Under the pieces are notes generated by a model. It was not told the origin of the DNA, did no database searches, and saw nothing but the letters and a program-made list of their open reading frames with translations. A stretch of 64,000 nucleotides of DNA from Leptospira dzoumogneensis (lineage in GTDB: Bacteria; Spirochaetota; Leptospiria; Leptospirales; Leptospiraceae): contig NZ_RQHS01000012.1 of NCBI RefSeq assembly GCF_004770895.1, forward strand, positions 124,001 through 188,000, given 5' to 3'. Shown piece by piece: positions 8,305-17,760 of this stretch (positions within the stretch are counted from its first letter, which is position 1; each line of letters starts with the position of its first letter). The translations under genes were made by a program, and so were the position numbers.

Positions 8305-10446
8305 TTAAAAATATTTAACTAATGTGACTTGGTTTCCGGTGCTGTTAAATTTCACCAGATCGAATGTAGCTAAAGTAAGTGTGAGCCCTCGTCCATGGGT
8401 GATCCCTTCCGAATTCAATTTTTCCATGCTGCTTTTTTGAAGCCTAGCATGATTAAAACCTTTTCCTTCGTCCGTGATCCTGACACCTATCCTATCTCTG
8501 GAAAGTGAATATTCCACTTTTACCTTTTTGGATTTATAATAAGGATCCTTCTGTCTTTCCTGAACGAATCTGAAATAATTTCCTTCCGACATTGCACGAG
8601 TTTTTTCCTCGAAGCTGATGTTAAGGTTCCCATGTTCGATTGCATTGATAATCATTTCTCTCAGACAATTTCTCATCGCAGTGATGGTAGAAGGATCCAC
8701 AAATCTATACAAGTTCGCAGTCATTCTTTGGCTTAAGAGTTCTGCATTTTGAAGATAATTATTTGCAGTGTAGACGGTCTTCTCATCATCCACGTACCGC
8801 GACATTAAGTCTTGGTCAGGCTCGTAGGCTCTTCCTAAAATTTCTCTTTGACCCTCGTATTCCAAGATCTGGAACTGAACCTGTAACTCTTTAGGCTCTC
8901 TCAAATATTTCTGTAGGAATTCTCCTAAGAACCGAACTGGTTTTCCTTCGGAAGCAAGTTCTTCCAATTTTTCTAATACGTATAATTTCTTGTACGCGTC
9001 TTGTAATTCTCCCGCCTTATAGATCAGCTCCATAAAGTTTTTGCCGATCACTTCCTGGGGTTTGAACCCTATATGTTTGGATACGGATCTATTCGCTGCG
9101 AGAATATTCCAGTTTTGGTCCAAAGAGAATAAAAAGTCTTCTTCTACTTCGAATAAACTTCTGTATTTTGCTTCCGATTCTTCCGCGTAATTGCGGATAT
9201 TCCCCAGCTCTTCTACTCTTTGTTTCAATTGATCGGATAATCTTTTGATCCTATCTGCGAGTCCCAAGGATAGAAGGCTCACTTCCATCACGGAACCTAC
9301 TTGTATTCCCCACAAAGTGAAAAAGTTATTCGGAAGTATCCCGAAGGATTTTAGACCGAATAGAAAACTAAAGAATAAGAAAGAAGACCAGGCGAATAAA
9401 AAGTATTTCGCCTCTCTTCTTCCTGCGAACAAACATTGGATCCCGTTAGAGATCAAAAATCCTAATGTAAAGAACATTAGAACCAGACTGCTCATGATTG
9501 CGGTCCTATATTCCCAAATGAATAATGTAGAGATCATTCCTCCGAAGCTGAGAGTAAAAAGCAGATAATACAATTTAGAAGTTTTAGGAGTGTATTCGGG
9601 AGCGTTCAAAAAGGATCTGCTGAAAGCGCCTGCCGTTAAGATCACCGAAAAAATGGAAAAAGGCAGACTGTAATTTGCCCATAGAACGGAACTTCTCCAC
9701 AAATATTGAAAGGAAAGCCCGTTCAATGTGAACTGAAAGAGTATATAAGTTAGTATATAAATAACGTAATATAGATAACTTTTATCTTTTGTGGAGAATA
9801 ACAGAAATAGATTATACACCACCATGATCAGCATGGAGCCGTAATATAATCCGAGCGCAAGCTGCTCGGTGGAAGTATGTTCTATAAATTCGTTTTTGGA
9901 AAACGCCAGAAACGGTAACAAAATAGAACTGGAACTTGCGATCCTAAAATAGATCTCTCTTTTAGAACCGGGCTCTTCCGAAAAAGGATACGCAAAATTT
10001 CTATGTTCGATCGGGCGAGTACCGAACTCTCTTAGATCTCCCGAATGATTGATCGCAGAATCGGAAACCCTTCCGGCATATAGATCCACAAAATCCAAAA
10101 GTGCATAATCTATCTCTAAGATCCAATCTATCGATTTATTCGTTTGGTTTTCAGTCCGAAGACGTACCCAGATCGCAGATTTAGAATATCCTAAACTGTT
10201 TTGGGAGATCTTCTCGGATCCACCTTGATCAAAAATTTTTAATACTTCTTTAAAGGATTTTTTACCGGTCTCGTCCTGGTAAACGGAAAGATAAGGAAGA
10301 AGAGAAGTGCCGTCCATCTTCTCTTCTAAGAAGAAGCGGTCTTTTTTTTCATAGACCGGACCTTCTCCCCAAATTGGAAAAGAGAAGAAGATCATCAAAA
10401 GAAAACTAGAAAAAAATATAGATCGAGTCTTGATTTCCTTTCGCAT
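8305..10446 (-). CDS. 7TM-DISM sensor with PAS domain and RsbW-like ATPase domain
   Basis: About 713 residues. A signal peptide leads into a periplasmic 7TMR-DISMED2 sensory domain (about 30-190; note SAIWVRLR), seven membrane segments (about 195-400), a short coiled coil, a PAS domain (about 435-500) and a C-terminal GHKL ATPase domain. The ATPase domain has an N-box REMIINAIEHGN, a G1 box ITDEGKGFN and HGRGLTLT. There is no phospho-acceptor His/dimerisation helix before the ATPase, so it resembles anti-sigma-type kinases (RsbW) rather than sensor histidine kinases. It may regulate a partner switch read by PP2C phosphatases found elsewhere in the window. I chose the ATG at 10446, which starts the signal peptide cleanly; a TTG seven codons upstream (10467) is also open. 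Confidence 0.82.
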   Translation of the reverse strand: MRKEIKTRSIFFSSFLLMIFFSFPIWGEGPVYEKKDRFFLEEKMDGTSLLPYLSVYQDETGKKSFKEVLKIFDQGGSEKISQNSLGYSKSAIWVRLRTENQTNKSIDWILEIDYALLDFVDLYAGRVSDSAINHSGDLREFGTRPIEHRNFAYPFSEEPGSKREIYFRIASSSSILLPFLAFSKNEFIEHTSTEQLALGLYYGSMLIMVVYNLFLLFSTKDKSYLYYVIYILTYILFQFTLNGLSFQYLWRSSVLWANYSLPFSIFSVILTAGAFSRSFLNAPEYTPKTSKLYYLLFTLSFGGMISTLFIWEYRTAIMSSLVLMFFTLGFLISNGIQCLFAGRREAKYFLFAWSSFLFFSFLFGLKSFGILPNNFFTLWGIQVGSVMEVSLLSLGLADRIKRLSDQLKQRVEELGNIRNYAEESEAKYRSLFEVEEDFLFSLDQNWNILAANRSVSKHIGFKPQEVIGKNFMELIYKAGELQDAYKKLYVLEKLEELASEGKPVRFLGEFLQKYLREPKELQVQFQILEYEGQREILGRAYEPDQDLMSRYVDDEKTVYTANNYLQNAELLSQRMTANLYRFVDPSTITAMRNCLREMIINAIEHGNLNISFEEKTRAMSEGNYFRFVQERQKDPYYKSKKVKVEYSLSRDRIGVRITDEGKGFNHARLQKSSMEKLNSEGITHGRGLTLTLATFDLVKFNSTGNQVTLVKYF

Positions 10447-10470
10447 GGGGCTACAGATCGTACGCAAATT

Positions 10471-11667
10471 TTAGAAAAAAGCGCCTACAAATTTTAGGAT
10501 TTTATCAAAAATCTGTTTAGACACTATAAAGGTCCCGATGCTGCTTCCGATCTGAGGAAGCATAAATACTAAGAAGATACGAGTTACCTTATTCTTCCAA
10601 TATCCGCTGAAAGTTTCCGTATCTTCTCCCAATCTTTCGAAATCTTCTACCAACGGTTTTCTAAACCAGGATTCGGAGAGAGCCGCTACCCAACCCGGTT
10701 TGATGATAGGATTAAAGTTCCCGATCGGAGCTGCGATAAATGCGAGAAGAATAGAGACCGGATGTGCAAGCGCGATAATTGCACCTATTGCAGCAAGTGT
10801 TCCCTTAACTAAGATCCATCTGATCAAAAATTCCTGGCCTTCTTCTTTTCCACCAAACCAATATAAGGCGGTAAACGCGGAGATTATGATCGCAGGAAAT
10901 AATAAAGGACGAACTCTATCCCAGAAACCCTTAACAGGCTGGATATCCAGATGATCTATATCCTTATCTTCTACTATATGTTTTACGATACCTTCTAAAT
11001 GTCCGGCACCTACTACTGCGAAAATTTTCTTACCTACCGCAGCTTGTTGTCTGATCCTTTGCGCTAAGTACGCATCTCTTTCGTCTATGATCACATTTTT
11101 GACTGACTGGTATCTGGAAGGAAGTTGAGAGAATAGATCCTTGAGCACGTCATCCGATTTCATCTCTTCTATTTTTTCCGGAGAGATCTCTTCCTTAACG
11201 ATGAGTGAGCTAACCAAGGTGGAGAATAACATCATTCTGCTCCAGAAGCCCACATTCCACCAAGCTCTTTTGAGAGTGGTGGAAATCTCTCGGTCAACTG
11301 GTACGATCTTAGCGTGGATCTTATTTCCTTCTTCGATCGCTTTTCTCATTTCGTCTCCGGGACGAATGTTTCCGTAACCCAGTTTTTTCTGAAAAGAAGA
11401 AAGGATTAGGCTGGAAAGAAGGAGCCACATCTTCCTTTCCTTAAACACTTTGAAAATATCCAATTTTTTCCAATGATCCGGATCCTGAACGGATCTCATT
11501 CTGGAAGCGCAGAGTTCCACACAGACCGTGTCCGGTTTTTCTTCTTGGATAATTCTGGAAACTTCATCTATACTTTTTTGGCTAATATGAGCCGTTCCCA
11601 AAATAGTGATCTGGGAACCGTTTAATTCCAAGGTGCGGATCGGTTCTGAGGAGGCGATTGTTTGCAA
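10471..11667 (-). CDS. TraB/PrgY family membrane protein
   Basis: 398 residues. The N-terminal domain has the family marks of TraB/PrgY/GumN proteins: ILGTAHISQKS at about 22-32, DTVCVELC, and a later AVVGAGHLEGI. In this superfamily the two GxxH motifs and a Glu form a possible metal-dependent hydrolase site related to TIKI proteases. The C-terminal third has about five hydrophobic segments, including a conserved-looking APIGNFNPI block, and lies in the membrane. PrgY inactivates a peptide pheromone in Enterococcus; a general peptide-processing role is plausible here. The start is a TTG at 11667, since the next in-frame ATG would remove the first motif; AAGGAAA lies about ten bases upstream. 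Confidence 0.8.
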   Translation of the reverse strand: MQTIASSEPIRTLELNGSQITILGTAHISQKSIDEVSRIIQEEKPDTVCVELCASRMRSVQDPDHWKKLDIFKVFKERKMWLLLSSLILSSFQKKLGYGNIRPGDEMRKAIEEGNKIHAKIVPVDREISTTLKRAWWNVGFWSRMMLFSTLVSSLIVKEEISPEKIEEMKSDDVLKDLFSQLPSRYQSVKNVIIDERDAYLAQRIRQQAAVGKKIFAVVGAGHLEGIVKHIVEDKDIDHLDIQPVKGFWDRVRPLLFPAIIISAFTALYWFGGKEEGQEFLIRWILVKGTLAAIGAIIALAHPVSILLAFIAAPIGNFNPIIKPGWVAALSESWFRKPLVEDFERLGEDTETFSGYWKNKVTRIFLVFMLPQIGSSIGTFIVSKQIFDKILKFVGAFF

Positions 11668-11878
11668 GAGGGTCGATTTCCTTTCTTTACATACAGTTTC
11701 CTTTACGCTGGATGATATGAAACTCTATTTTTCCAAAAAGAGTGGGAATTCCTACGGGATTTTTAGAAGGTTAAATCGTCACATAATTCGATTCCGGCCC
11801 GGAGAAATTTCCGGGAAAAAAGATTTGAAGGAACTTGGATGATCCTAAAATACTACCCGGTTATTACTGACAGAAAGT
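11668..11878. promoter_or_regulatory. Divergent intergenic region between the TraB-family gene and cheD
   Basis: 211 bases separating two divergent starts, so it must hold promoters for both. I see an inverted repeat CCCGGA (11798-11803) / TCCGGG (11810-11815) with a six-base spacer, followed by A residues on the + strand. The lack of a T-run rules out a terminator for either gene; it could be an operator. No other structure is clear. Confidence 0.35.
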
Positions 11879-12385
11879 ATGCTCAATAAAGACGTAAAAA
11901 TTATAAACGTCGGGATCGCGGATATACAGGGAGGCCAGTCCCCTTCCATGATCCGCACCACATTAGGTTCCTGTATCGGAGTCGTTTTCTATTCTCCGGA
12001 AAAGAAGGTAGGAGCCATGGCCCATATCATGCTCGCCAAAGATCCTTCCGGAAAAGATTCCTCCAAAAATCCCCATAAGTATGCAGAAACTGCTCTTCCG
12101 GAATTGGTAAAAAGAATGGCTGAGTTGGGCTGTAATAAGGGAGATTATTTCGCTCGTCTATTCGGAGGAGCTTCCATGTTCAAGGGAATGAATTCCAGTT
12201 TCTTGCAGAACATTGGTGACTTGAATGTGAGTGTCGCAAAAGAATTTTTAGATAAAGAAAAAATAACGTTACTCGTAGAAGATGTCGGGGGCCATGAAGG
12301 CAGAACGATTAGTCTCTATTTGGATGATGGCAGGATCCTTTTAAAGAAGGGCGGATTCGAAAAGTACCTTTATAAGGTCAGGTAA
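11879..12385 (+). CDS. cheD: Chemoreceptor glutamine deamidase CheD
   Basis: 168 residues, full family length. The catalytic block [13 protein letters not shown] holds the nucleophile Cys32 and a nearby Thr, and GAMAHIML supplies His49, the dyad known for CheD. FGGASMF and a late [17 protein letters not shown] match the family as well. CheD deamidates Gln residues of methyl-accepting chemotaxis proteins and, in other bacteria, works with CheC on CheY-P signalling. It starts a three-gene run (cheD, HDOD gene, aroK) with gaps of four bases or less. No other chemotaxis gene is in the window, so it is separate from a main che operon here. The ribosome-binding site is weak (AGAAAG). Confidence 0.92.
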   Translation: MLNKDVKIINVGIADIQGGQSPSMIRTTLGSCIGVVFYSPEKKVGAMAHIMLAKDPSGKDSSKNPHKYAETALPELVKRMAELGCNKGDYFARLFGGASMFKGMNSSFLQNIGDLNVSVAKEFLDKEKITLLVEDVGGHEGRTISLYLDDGRILLKKGGFEKYLYKVR

Positions 12386-12389
12386 CGGA

Positions 12390-13241
12390 ATGAAAGAAAA
12401 GATAGATCAACTTTTTGAAAACGAAGCCCAGCTTCCTAAAATCTCCTCAGTAGTCAGCAAAGTAATGGAGATGGTAGGAAAACCGGATGTTGTCATCGCG
12501 GACCTAGCCAAGGAAATTTCCAAAGATCCTGGACTTACAGCCGCAGTGATCAAACTTTCCAACTCTGCCTATTTTCGCCCTGCTAAACCGGTAAAAACCG
12601 TACAAGAATCCTTGATGACTCTTGGAATTAAAACGGTACAAGAGATCGTTCTTCTGAACGAAACCAAAGGTATTCTCAAAAAAGAACTGAAAGGTTATCA
12701 GGTAGATGGAGAATCTAATTGGCTTCATTCCTTGATCGTGGCGGAACTTGCTAAAAGGATAGCTGTTCAGAAAAAACTAAAAGTGGATAAGGACGTAGTA
12801 TTTACTGCGGGACTTCTTCATAATATCGGAAAAGTCATCCTAGCTGAGTTCTTTCCTGCAGTTCTTATGCAATTCAGGACAGAATTACAAACTTACCAAG
12901 GACCTTATACGGATCTGGAAGCTAAGTTCTTCGGATACACTCACCAAGAAGCTGGAGCAAAACTTTTGGCTAAATGGAATTTCCCGGAGGAATTGATAGA
13001 AGTAGCCAGATATTATACCGAACCTGAAAAGGCCACTCAGTTCCCTGAACTAGTATCTATCATTCATATCGCGAATTGTATCGTGATCTTAGGTGGAATG
13101 GGAATTGACATAGGCGGTTTGAAAATTCCACTCTCTTCTAAAGCCTTACAAAACGTAGGTGTGACAGAGGGAGATCTGCAAATGTATTACACTCTTTTAC
13201 CGGAGATGGCTAAACATATCGAAGAGTTGATCTCGGTTTGA
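12390..13241 (+). CDS. HDOD domain signalling protein
   Basis: 283 residues, cytoplasmic. The HDOD domain covers about residues 10-205: it begins [16 protein letters not shown], has the [18 protein letters not shown] block typical of this family, a [11 protein letters not shown] helix and [16 protein letters not shown] in place of the HD motif of phosphohydrolases. HDOD proteins keep the HD fold but usually lack the full metal-binding set and act as signalling or scaffold modules, often near chemotaxis and c-di-GMP genes. That fits its position four bases after cheD. Its stop overlaps the start of aroK by four bases, so the three genes form one operon. Enzyme activity is not supported. Confidence 0.88.
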   Translation: MKEKIDQLFENEAQLPKISSVVSKVMEMVGKPDVVIADLAKEISKDPGLTAAVIKLSNSAYFRPAKPVKTVQESLMTLGIKTVQEIVLLNETKGILKKELKGYQVDGESNWLHSLIVAELAKRIAVQKKLKVDKDVVFTAGLLHNIGKVILAEFFPAVLMQFRTELQTYQGPYTDLEAKFFGYTHQEAGAKLLAKWNFPEELIEVARYYTEPEKATQFPELVSIIHIANCIVILGGMGIDIGGLKIPLSSKALQNVGVTEGDLQMYYTLLPEMAKHIEELISV

Positions 13242-13777
13242 AAAACATCGCCCTGATCGGCCCTAGAGGTGTCGGAAAATCTAAAATCTCCCGTAAACTT
13301 TCCAAACTCACAGGCAAGCCTTTAATCTCTACGGACATGATAGCTGTCTACCTGACAGGTGGAGTGTCCATCCCAGACTTCGTAAAATCACATTCGGGAA
13401 ATTGGAAACCTTTCCGTGATCTAGAATTCCAAATCTTAAAACAAGTTTCAGGCTCTCAAAATCTGATCTTGGATTGCGGCGGCGGGATATTATTCGACCA
13501 AGACGAATCAGGTAAGGAGATTGTAAGTGAAAGAAAGACAAATATACTAAAAGAAACTGCATTTGTGATCTCTCTTTCCAGAAAATCTGAATACTTAGTG
13601 GAGAAAATCCAGAACGATCCCACTCGCCCTCCTTTAAGTAGCGTTCTTTCTTATAAAACAATTTTGGAATCCAGACTTCCTCAATACAGGGCTCATTCTA
13701 ATATCCAGATTGCCTTAGATGACCGCAGTACGGAAGAAGTCTGCGAGGAAATCCTACGCAGATCCGGCTGGGTCTAA
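13238..13777 (+). CDS. aroK: Shikimate kinase
   Basis: 179 residues. The P-loop [15 protein letters not shown] is at 8-22, the shikimate-binding Asp lies in STDM, and LDCGGGILF is the GGG motif that holds the substrate carboxylate. DPTRPPL carries the lid Arg. It phosphorylates shikimate with ATP in the pathway to chorismate and aromatic amino acids. The start is a TTG that overlaps the previous stop (TTGA), which ties its translation to the HDOD gene. The lid-domain Arg of the shikimate site is less clear (WKPFRDLE has an Arg in the expected helix). Confident as a shikimate kinase-family enzyme. Confidence 0.85.
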   Translation: MKNIALIGPRGVGKSKISRKLSKLTGKPLISTDMIAVYLTGGVSIPDFVKSHSGNWKPFRDLEFQILKQVSGSQNLILDCGGGILFDQDESGKEIVSERKTNILKETAFVISLSRKSEYLVEKIQNDPTRPPLSSVLSYKTILESRLPQYRAHSNIQIALDDRSTEEVCEEILRRSGWV

Positions 13778-13925
13778 TACAAATAGGGCGTTCTGCCTTT
13801 TCCTTAAACGTCCAAATTTATAAGATATTATGAAAATCATAAATATCTTTACGACTTTCTAATGGAATTAGAATCTTCGTTATAACCGGATGAGAAAAAT
13901 ATCATTCTAAAAAGTTCAAACCCGA

Positions 13926-13984
13926 TGTTGGAACTCCAACAAATCGGAGAATTTATTAGTGATACGCGTGTTGGAACTCCTATA
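13926..13984. repeat. Two near-palindromic 16-mers (TGTTGGAACTCCAACA type) upstream of the recombinase gene
   Basis: In the 293-base gap between aroK and the recombinase gene, TGTTGGAACTCCAACA (13926-13941) is a 7-bp inverted repeat with an AC centre, and TGTTGGAACTCCTATA (13969-13984) repeats its first twelve bases 43 bases later. The first has the same TGT-N10-ACA frame as the repeat family found at 32-48 kb. The rest of the gap is AT-rich with a weak hairpin (AGGGC/GCCTT, 13786-13800) after aroK and a possible TATAAA box near 14034. Confidence 0.6.
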
Positions 13985-14070
13985 TCGCGGATCCATAAGA
14001 TAAATAGGACTTTTAGAACATCCGGATACACAAAATATAAAAATGATACAGTTAGTACTAGAGGTCCGAG

Positions 14071-14964
14071 ATGATAGATACGGAGGTCCCGAAGAAGAAT
14101 AAGTCTTCCTTCGAGAAACTAGTAAAGGTAATTCGGCAAAGAAATTATAAAAAGGCGACCGAATACACTTACCTAAGATATAATTTGGACTTTCTTTTAT
14201 TCGCGGATAAGCCCGCGGAAAAAGTAGTTACAAAGGATATTGAAAAGTACATAGAATATTTAAGGAAGAAGAAGGTTTCCTCTTCCACGATCCAGATAAA
14301 TATCAGTTCTTTAAAAATGTTTTTTGAAGAAGTTCTGGATATGAACGTATTCGAAGACTTCAGAAGACCTGCCAGGGAATATAAAACCCCTAAGGTGCTG
14401 AGCCAAAAAGAGATTTCACTTCTGTTGGAGACTGCATCCGAGTCTCCTAGATCCCATCTTCTCTGCGCGTTAGCCTATTATGCAGGACTGCGAGTGGGAG
14501 AGATCATTCGTTTGAAATGGGGACAATTCGATCTTTCTAAAAAGACGATCAAAGTGGACTCCCCTATTCCAACTCAAAACAGAACCGTTTTGATGGATTC
14601 CGAATTACAAAAGATCTTGAAGAAGTTCGAAAAAGAAGTTGGAACCGAGAAATCCTCCTATTTGTTTCCGGGCAAATACCAAGGTACTCATTTGACTTCC
14701 AGGAACGTAGAACGTTTAGTCGGAGATCTGGCAAAGTACGCAGGGATCAAGGCACAGGTGACATTGTTCACTCTCAGACATAGTAGAGCGATCCACCAAT
14801 TGGCGGAAGGAAAAAGTCTGGAAGATATCAGAGAGTTTTTAGGCCATAAAAGTCTTGCGACCACGGAAAGTTATCTTCCGATCCGCAAGAACCTAAGACC
14901 TCAGGTCAGACAAAAACATATCCAAGACGCTTTAAAAGAAATTAAGAAGAAGTACAAGTACTGA
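14071..14964 (+). CDS. XerC/D-like tyrosine recombinase with altered catalytic positions
   Basis: 297 residues, the size of a Xer recombinase. The N-terminal SAM-like core-binding domain (about 15-90) is followed by the catalytic domain: Arg in YYAGLRVGEIIRL, the LRHSRAIHQLA block, GHKSLATTESYL with the second His and the nucleophile Tyr. Two positions differ from the family: the HxLRH motif reads FTLRH, so the first His is Phe, and the beta-hairpin that normally carries the catalytic Lys in GKGxK reads SPIPTQNRT. The Arg, Arg, His and Tyr are kept. It may be a housekeeping Xer protein that tolerates these changes or a specialised integrase. Paired 16-mers lie just upstream. A strong terminator follows inside the convergent gene. 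Confidence 0.82.
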   Translation: MIDTEVPKKNKSSFEKLVKVIRQRNYKKATEYTYLRYNLDFLLFADKPAEKVVTKDIEKYIEYLRKKKVSSSTIQINISSLKMFFEEVLDMNVFEDFRRPAREYKTPKVLSQKEISLLLETASESPRSHLLCALAYYAGLRVGEIIRLKWGQFDLSKKTIKVDSPIPTQNRTVLMDSELQKILKKFEKEVGTEKSSYLFPGKYQGTHLTSRNVERLVGDLAKYAGIKAQVTLFTLRHSRAIHQLAEGKSLEDIREFLGHKSLATTESYLPIRKNLRPQVRQKHIQDALKEIKKKYKY

Positions 14965-14967
14965 GAC

Positions 14968-16380
14968 TTATCCGGCGGAGACGCCGGAACTTCTTCTTTT
15001 TTGAATATTCTTTTTTCTTGATAGAAGTTCCTGGATCTTCGCATGGACTTCTGAAGTCAGACCCATTCTAGTAAAGATCAAAGAAGCTAGAACGAATATA
15101 CTTCCTACTACCGGTCCGAATAGTATTGTCAATCTCCAGCCAAGCTCAGGGTCTTGTGTTTGGGCTCCCGCTTGGTACCCGATCGCTTCCAATAAAAATC
15201 CTAAAAATGCAAAACCGATCGCACGTATGATCTTGGTCGCCATCTTCCAAAATCCGAAATAAGCACCTTCTCTCTTTTCTCCCATCAAAAGTTCATCATA
15301 GTCCACTACATCCGCTACCAATGAATCAAAAAGTAGAATGGATCCTGCAAATATCCCGCCGAGGAAAGCTGCAGCCAAAGGAGCCTCATAAGATCCTTGG
15401 GGCAAGATCGGATATAAAATGATTGTCATAACCCCGAGTAAAAAACTTCCCCAAAACGCCGGGCGCTTTTTACCGAATCTTTTCGCTAAGTACACCCAAA
15501 GCGGAATTGATATAGTAAGAAAGAATACGAAAGGAAGAAGGATACGGATCACCACTTGAGAATCCTCAAGCAGCAATCTTTCCTTATAATATAAAAGCCC
15601 CAAGGAAGAATTTAAAGTCCTCGCAGCGGTTGCCACTATAAATGCCAAAAGTAAAGGTAGAAAATAACGATTTTTTAATATAAAACCTGCGGATCGTAAG
15701 AATGATCGAATATTTGCAGAAACGGAGTTAGGCTCCGATCCTGATCTAAGATACGGAAAATCTCTTCCCTTGGTAAAAATATAAGAAGAATAAGATACAA
15801 AACATAATAAAACCCAGATACTCATCGAAGAAAAACTTCTGGAACTAAATCCATCCTCTCCTAAAGAACCCCAAATCGCAGGAAGAAGTAACCCAGCCAA
15901 TAGACCTAGATTCGCAAAAAATAATCTCCAACCAAAGATCTTATTCCTTTCTCCGGATGTATGACCGATCTCTCCTCCCAAACTAATATGAGGAACTGCG
16001 ATCATTGTCATGAATGTATTCGTAAGAAAGTAAGCGATTACCAAGTATAAAAATTTGGAAGTTTGGGTTTCCAATCCCGGAGGACTAAAAAGAAAGGTAG
16101 CTCCTAACCCTAATAAAAACCCTCCGATCAAAATATAAGGCCTTCTTCTTCCGTTTGTAAAACCGGTTCGATCCGAAATATATCCCATAATAGGATCACT
16201 GATCGCGTCCCATAAGATCGCGATCAACATTGCCAAACCGAATAAAGAAGGTTTTAATCCGACTTTAGAAACATAAAAATCCAGAAGATAGATCTGGGCC
16301 ATGGTTTCCACAGCAGTGATCCCTACTTCTGCGGAAGCATAACCTGCCATAGTACGATTCGAAAGAGTTTGTTCTTTCAT
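14968..16380 (-). CDS. MFS_2/GPH-type sugar:cation symporter
   Basis: 470 residues with about twelve membrane segments. It belongs to the glycoside-pentoside-hexuronide (MelB-like) group: LLDFYVSKVGL in helix 1, then DAISDPIMGYISDRTG between helices 2 and 3, which is the family signature with the cation-binding Asp residues, and GRRRPYILIGG. A second cytoplasmic motif SLVADVVDYDEL in the C-half is also typical. These carriers import sugars or sugar derivatives with Na+ or H+. Substrate cannot be told from sequence. It is 45 bases downstream of the PLP enzyme gene and may be part of the same minus-strand run. Confidence 0.85.
   Translation of the reverse strand: MKEQTLSNRTMAGYASAEVGITAVETMAQIYLLDFYVSKVGLKPSLFGLAMLIAILWDAISDPIMGYISDRTGFTNGRRRPYILIGGFLLGLGATFLFSPPGLETQTSKFLYLVIAYFLTNTFMTMIAVPHISLGGEIGHTSGERNKIFGWRLFFANLGLLAGLLLPAIWGSLGEDGFSSRSFSSMSIWVLLCFVSYSSYIFTKGRDFPYLRSGSEPNSVSANIRSFLRSAGFILKNRYFLPLLLAFIVATAARTLNSSLGLLYYKERLLLEDSQVVIRILLPFVFFLTISIPLWVYLAKRFGKKRPAFWGSFLLGVMTIILYPILPQGSYEAPLAAAFLGGIFAGSILLFDSLVADVVDYDELLMGEKREGAYFGFWKMATKIIRAIGFAFLGFLLEAIGYQAGAQTQDPELGWRLTILFGPVVGSIFVLASLIFTRMGLTSEVHAKIQELLSRKKNIQKRRSSGVSAG
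14971..15002 (+). terminator. Strong intrinsic terminator of the recombinase gene
   Basis: A perfect 7-bp GC-rich stem (TCCGGCG / CGCCGGA) closes a GAGA tetraloop at 14971-14988 and is followed by a T-rich tract. It lies within the last codons of the convergent transporter gene, whose final residues SSGVSAG are encoded by the hairpin. Confidence 0.8.
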
Positions 16381-16425
16381 TGGATGGGTAGTTTTTCCAA
16401 GCGTTACGATAGAGGTTGTTTTATC

Positions 16426-17715
16426 TTAATTGATAAAAGTTTTCCAAGTCCCGATCAATTTCCCGGAACGGACCAGATGGATCTCTCCCATCTCCGCCAT
16501 TACCTTCTCACTTTGGGTTGGCCTAAAGAATACATGATCATCCGGTTCTAAAGAAGTAGCCTTGGACCCGTTTAGAATACTTTGGTTGGTGCTTGTCCCA
16601 AATAGAGAATTATCTTCCAACCCTTTAGGAGATTCTTTTTTGGCGGAGAATGCTCCTCCATAAATAAAGTAAGTTATCTCTTGGTTTGGATTCCAAAGAG
16701 GAAATAGAGAAGATAAAGATTCTAAGAAAGGGATTTTGGTACCTTCTAATTTTTTCAAAACTGGGGTTGCGATAAATACGGCAGGACTATGCTCTTCTAA
16801 ACTTTCCACATCAAAATCAGTAGGTTTTACAAGAGCGGAACCCAAGGATACATCATTGACTACTCCGGGATTTTTTTGATAGAAGCCGTATGTTTTACTT
16901 CCTCCCCCATTGAATACTAATTCTTTTTGGAATAAGTTCGGAAACTTCTCCTTTCCTAATTTTATAAAATTCGAATATTGATCCAAGGAATTCCGGACAG
17001 ATTTTTCCATGGCAGAGATCTTATCTCCGAAAATGACGGGTACGGAAGCAACATGCGGTTCATAACCCATATATCCGGAGAGGTCCAAATTTTCAGGGTT
17101 CGTTTGCAGGAGTTCCAATGCGGACAAAGAATCTTCCGGTTTAGAAAATCCTCCCCTATGCAATCCTATATCGATTTCCAGACTTAGTTTTAATTTTAGA
17201 TCCTTCTTCTTTGCAAATTCCAAGTATTGTTCTACACGCTGAGAGGTGTCCACCAACCACTGCACATTCTGAAAATTCTCTTTTTTAGTTTTAGAGTATA
17301 TATTCTCTAAGGCAGCAATGGGCATCGGTTTTCCCAAAAGAATATCAAATTTTTGGAATTCTGGATCATTCAGCAGCATGATGATATCTCCCGAATGGAA
17401 CACCATCAGTCTTTTGGAGCCTGTTGAGTTTACGATATACTTAAGCAAATCAATGGAAGGCAGAGACTTTACTACAACTCTATAAGATAAGGGAGGTTTG
17501 ATCTTTTCTTTTAGAAGTTTCAAATTGGAATCCAAACGGTCCAAATCAAGTAATACGATCGGTTTTCCAGGACCATTTTGTTTGAGTTCAGTATTCAGTT
17601 CTTTAAAGTAAGAAGTGTAAGAAGCCCCGTTATCTTTGGGTTTTATATAAACAATCAATAAAAGTACGACTGCAAAGATCCAAAGTAATCCATGATTAGA
17701 CCCTCTTCTATACAT
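16426..17715 (-). CDS. DSD1/alanine-racemase-fold PLP enzyme, membrane-anchored
   Basis: 429 residues. A hydrophobic N-terminal helix (about 9-24) would anchor or export the protein. The alanine racemase N-domain barrel starts at PIVLLDLDRLDSNL, with the PLP lysine in RVVVKSLPS, and continues through SLEIDIGLHRGGF and FNGGGSKTYG. The C-terminal part has DDHVFFRPTQSE, which matches the zinc- and PLP-binding His/Cys-like region of D-threonine aldolase/D-serine dehydratase (DSD1) enzymes, though the second zinc ligand is Ser/Thr rich here. The likely reaction is breakdown of a D-beta-hydroxy amino acid such as D-threonine. The membrane anchor is unusual for this family. Confidence 0.78.
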   Translation of the reverse strand: MYRRGSNHGLLWIFAVVLLLIVYIKPKDNGASYTSYFKELNTELKQNGPGKPIVLLDLDRLDSNLKLLKEKIKPPLSYRVVVKSLPSIDLLKYIVNSTGSKRLMVFHSGDIIMLLNDPEFQKFDILLGKPMPIAALENIYSKTKKENFQNVQWLVDTSQRVEQYLEFAKKKDLKLKLSLEIDIGLHRGGFSKPEDSLSALELLQTNPENLDLSGYMGYEPHVASVPVIFGDKISAMEKSVRNSLDQYSNFIKLGKEKFPNLFQKELVFNGGGSKTYGFYQKNPGVVNDVSLGSALVKPTDFDVESLEEHSPAVFIATPVLKKLEGTKIPFLESLSSLFPLWNPNQEITYFIYGGAFSAKKESPKGLEDNSLFGTSTNQSILNGSKATSLEPDDHVFFRPTQSEKVMAEMGEIHLVRSGKLIGTWKTFIN

Positions 17716-17760
17716 CTAGAATATTCCTCCGAAAACCAGATCGGATTTTAGAATATTAGA

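Noticed and set aside
11717..11842. 41-codon + frame in the TraB/cheD divergent gap
   Set aside because: No ribosome-binding site, no hydrophobic or conserved-looking pattern; the gap is better explained as promoter DNA.
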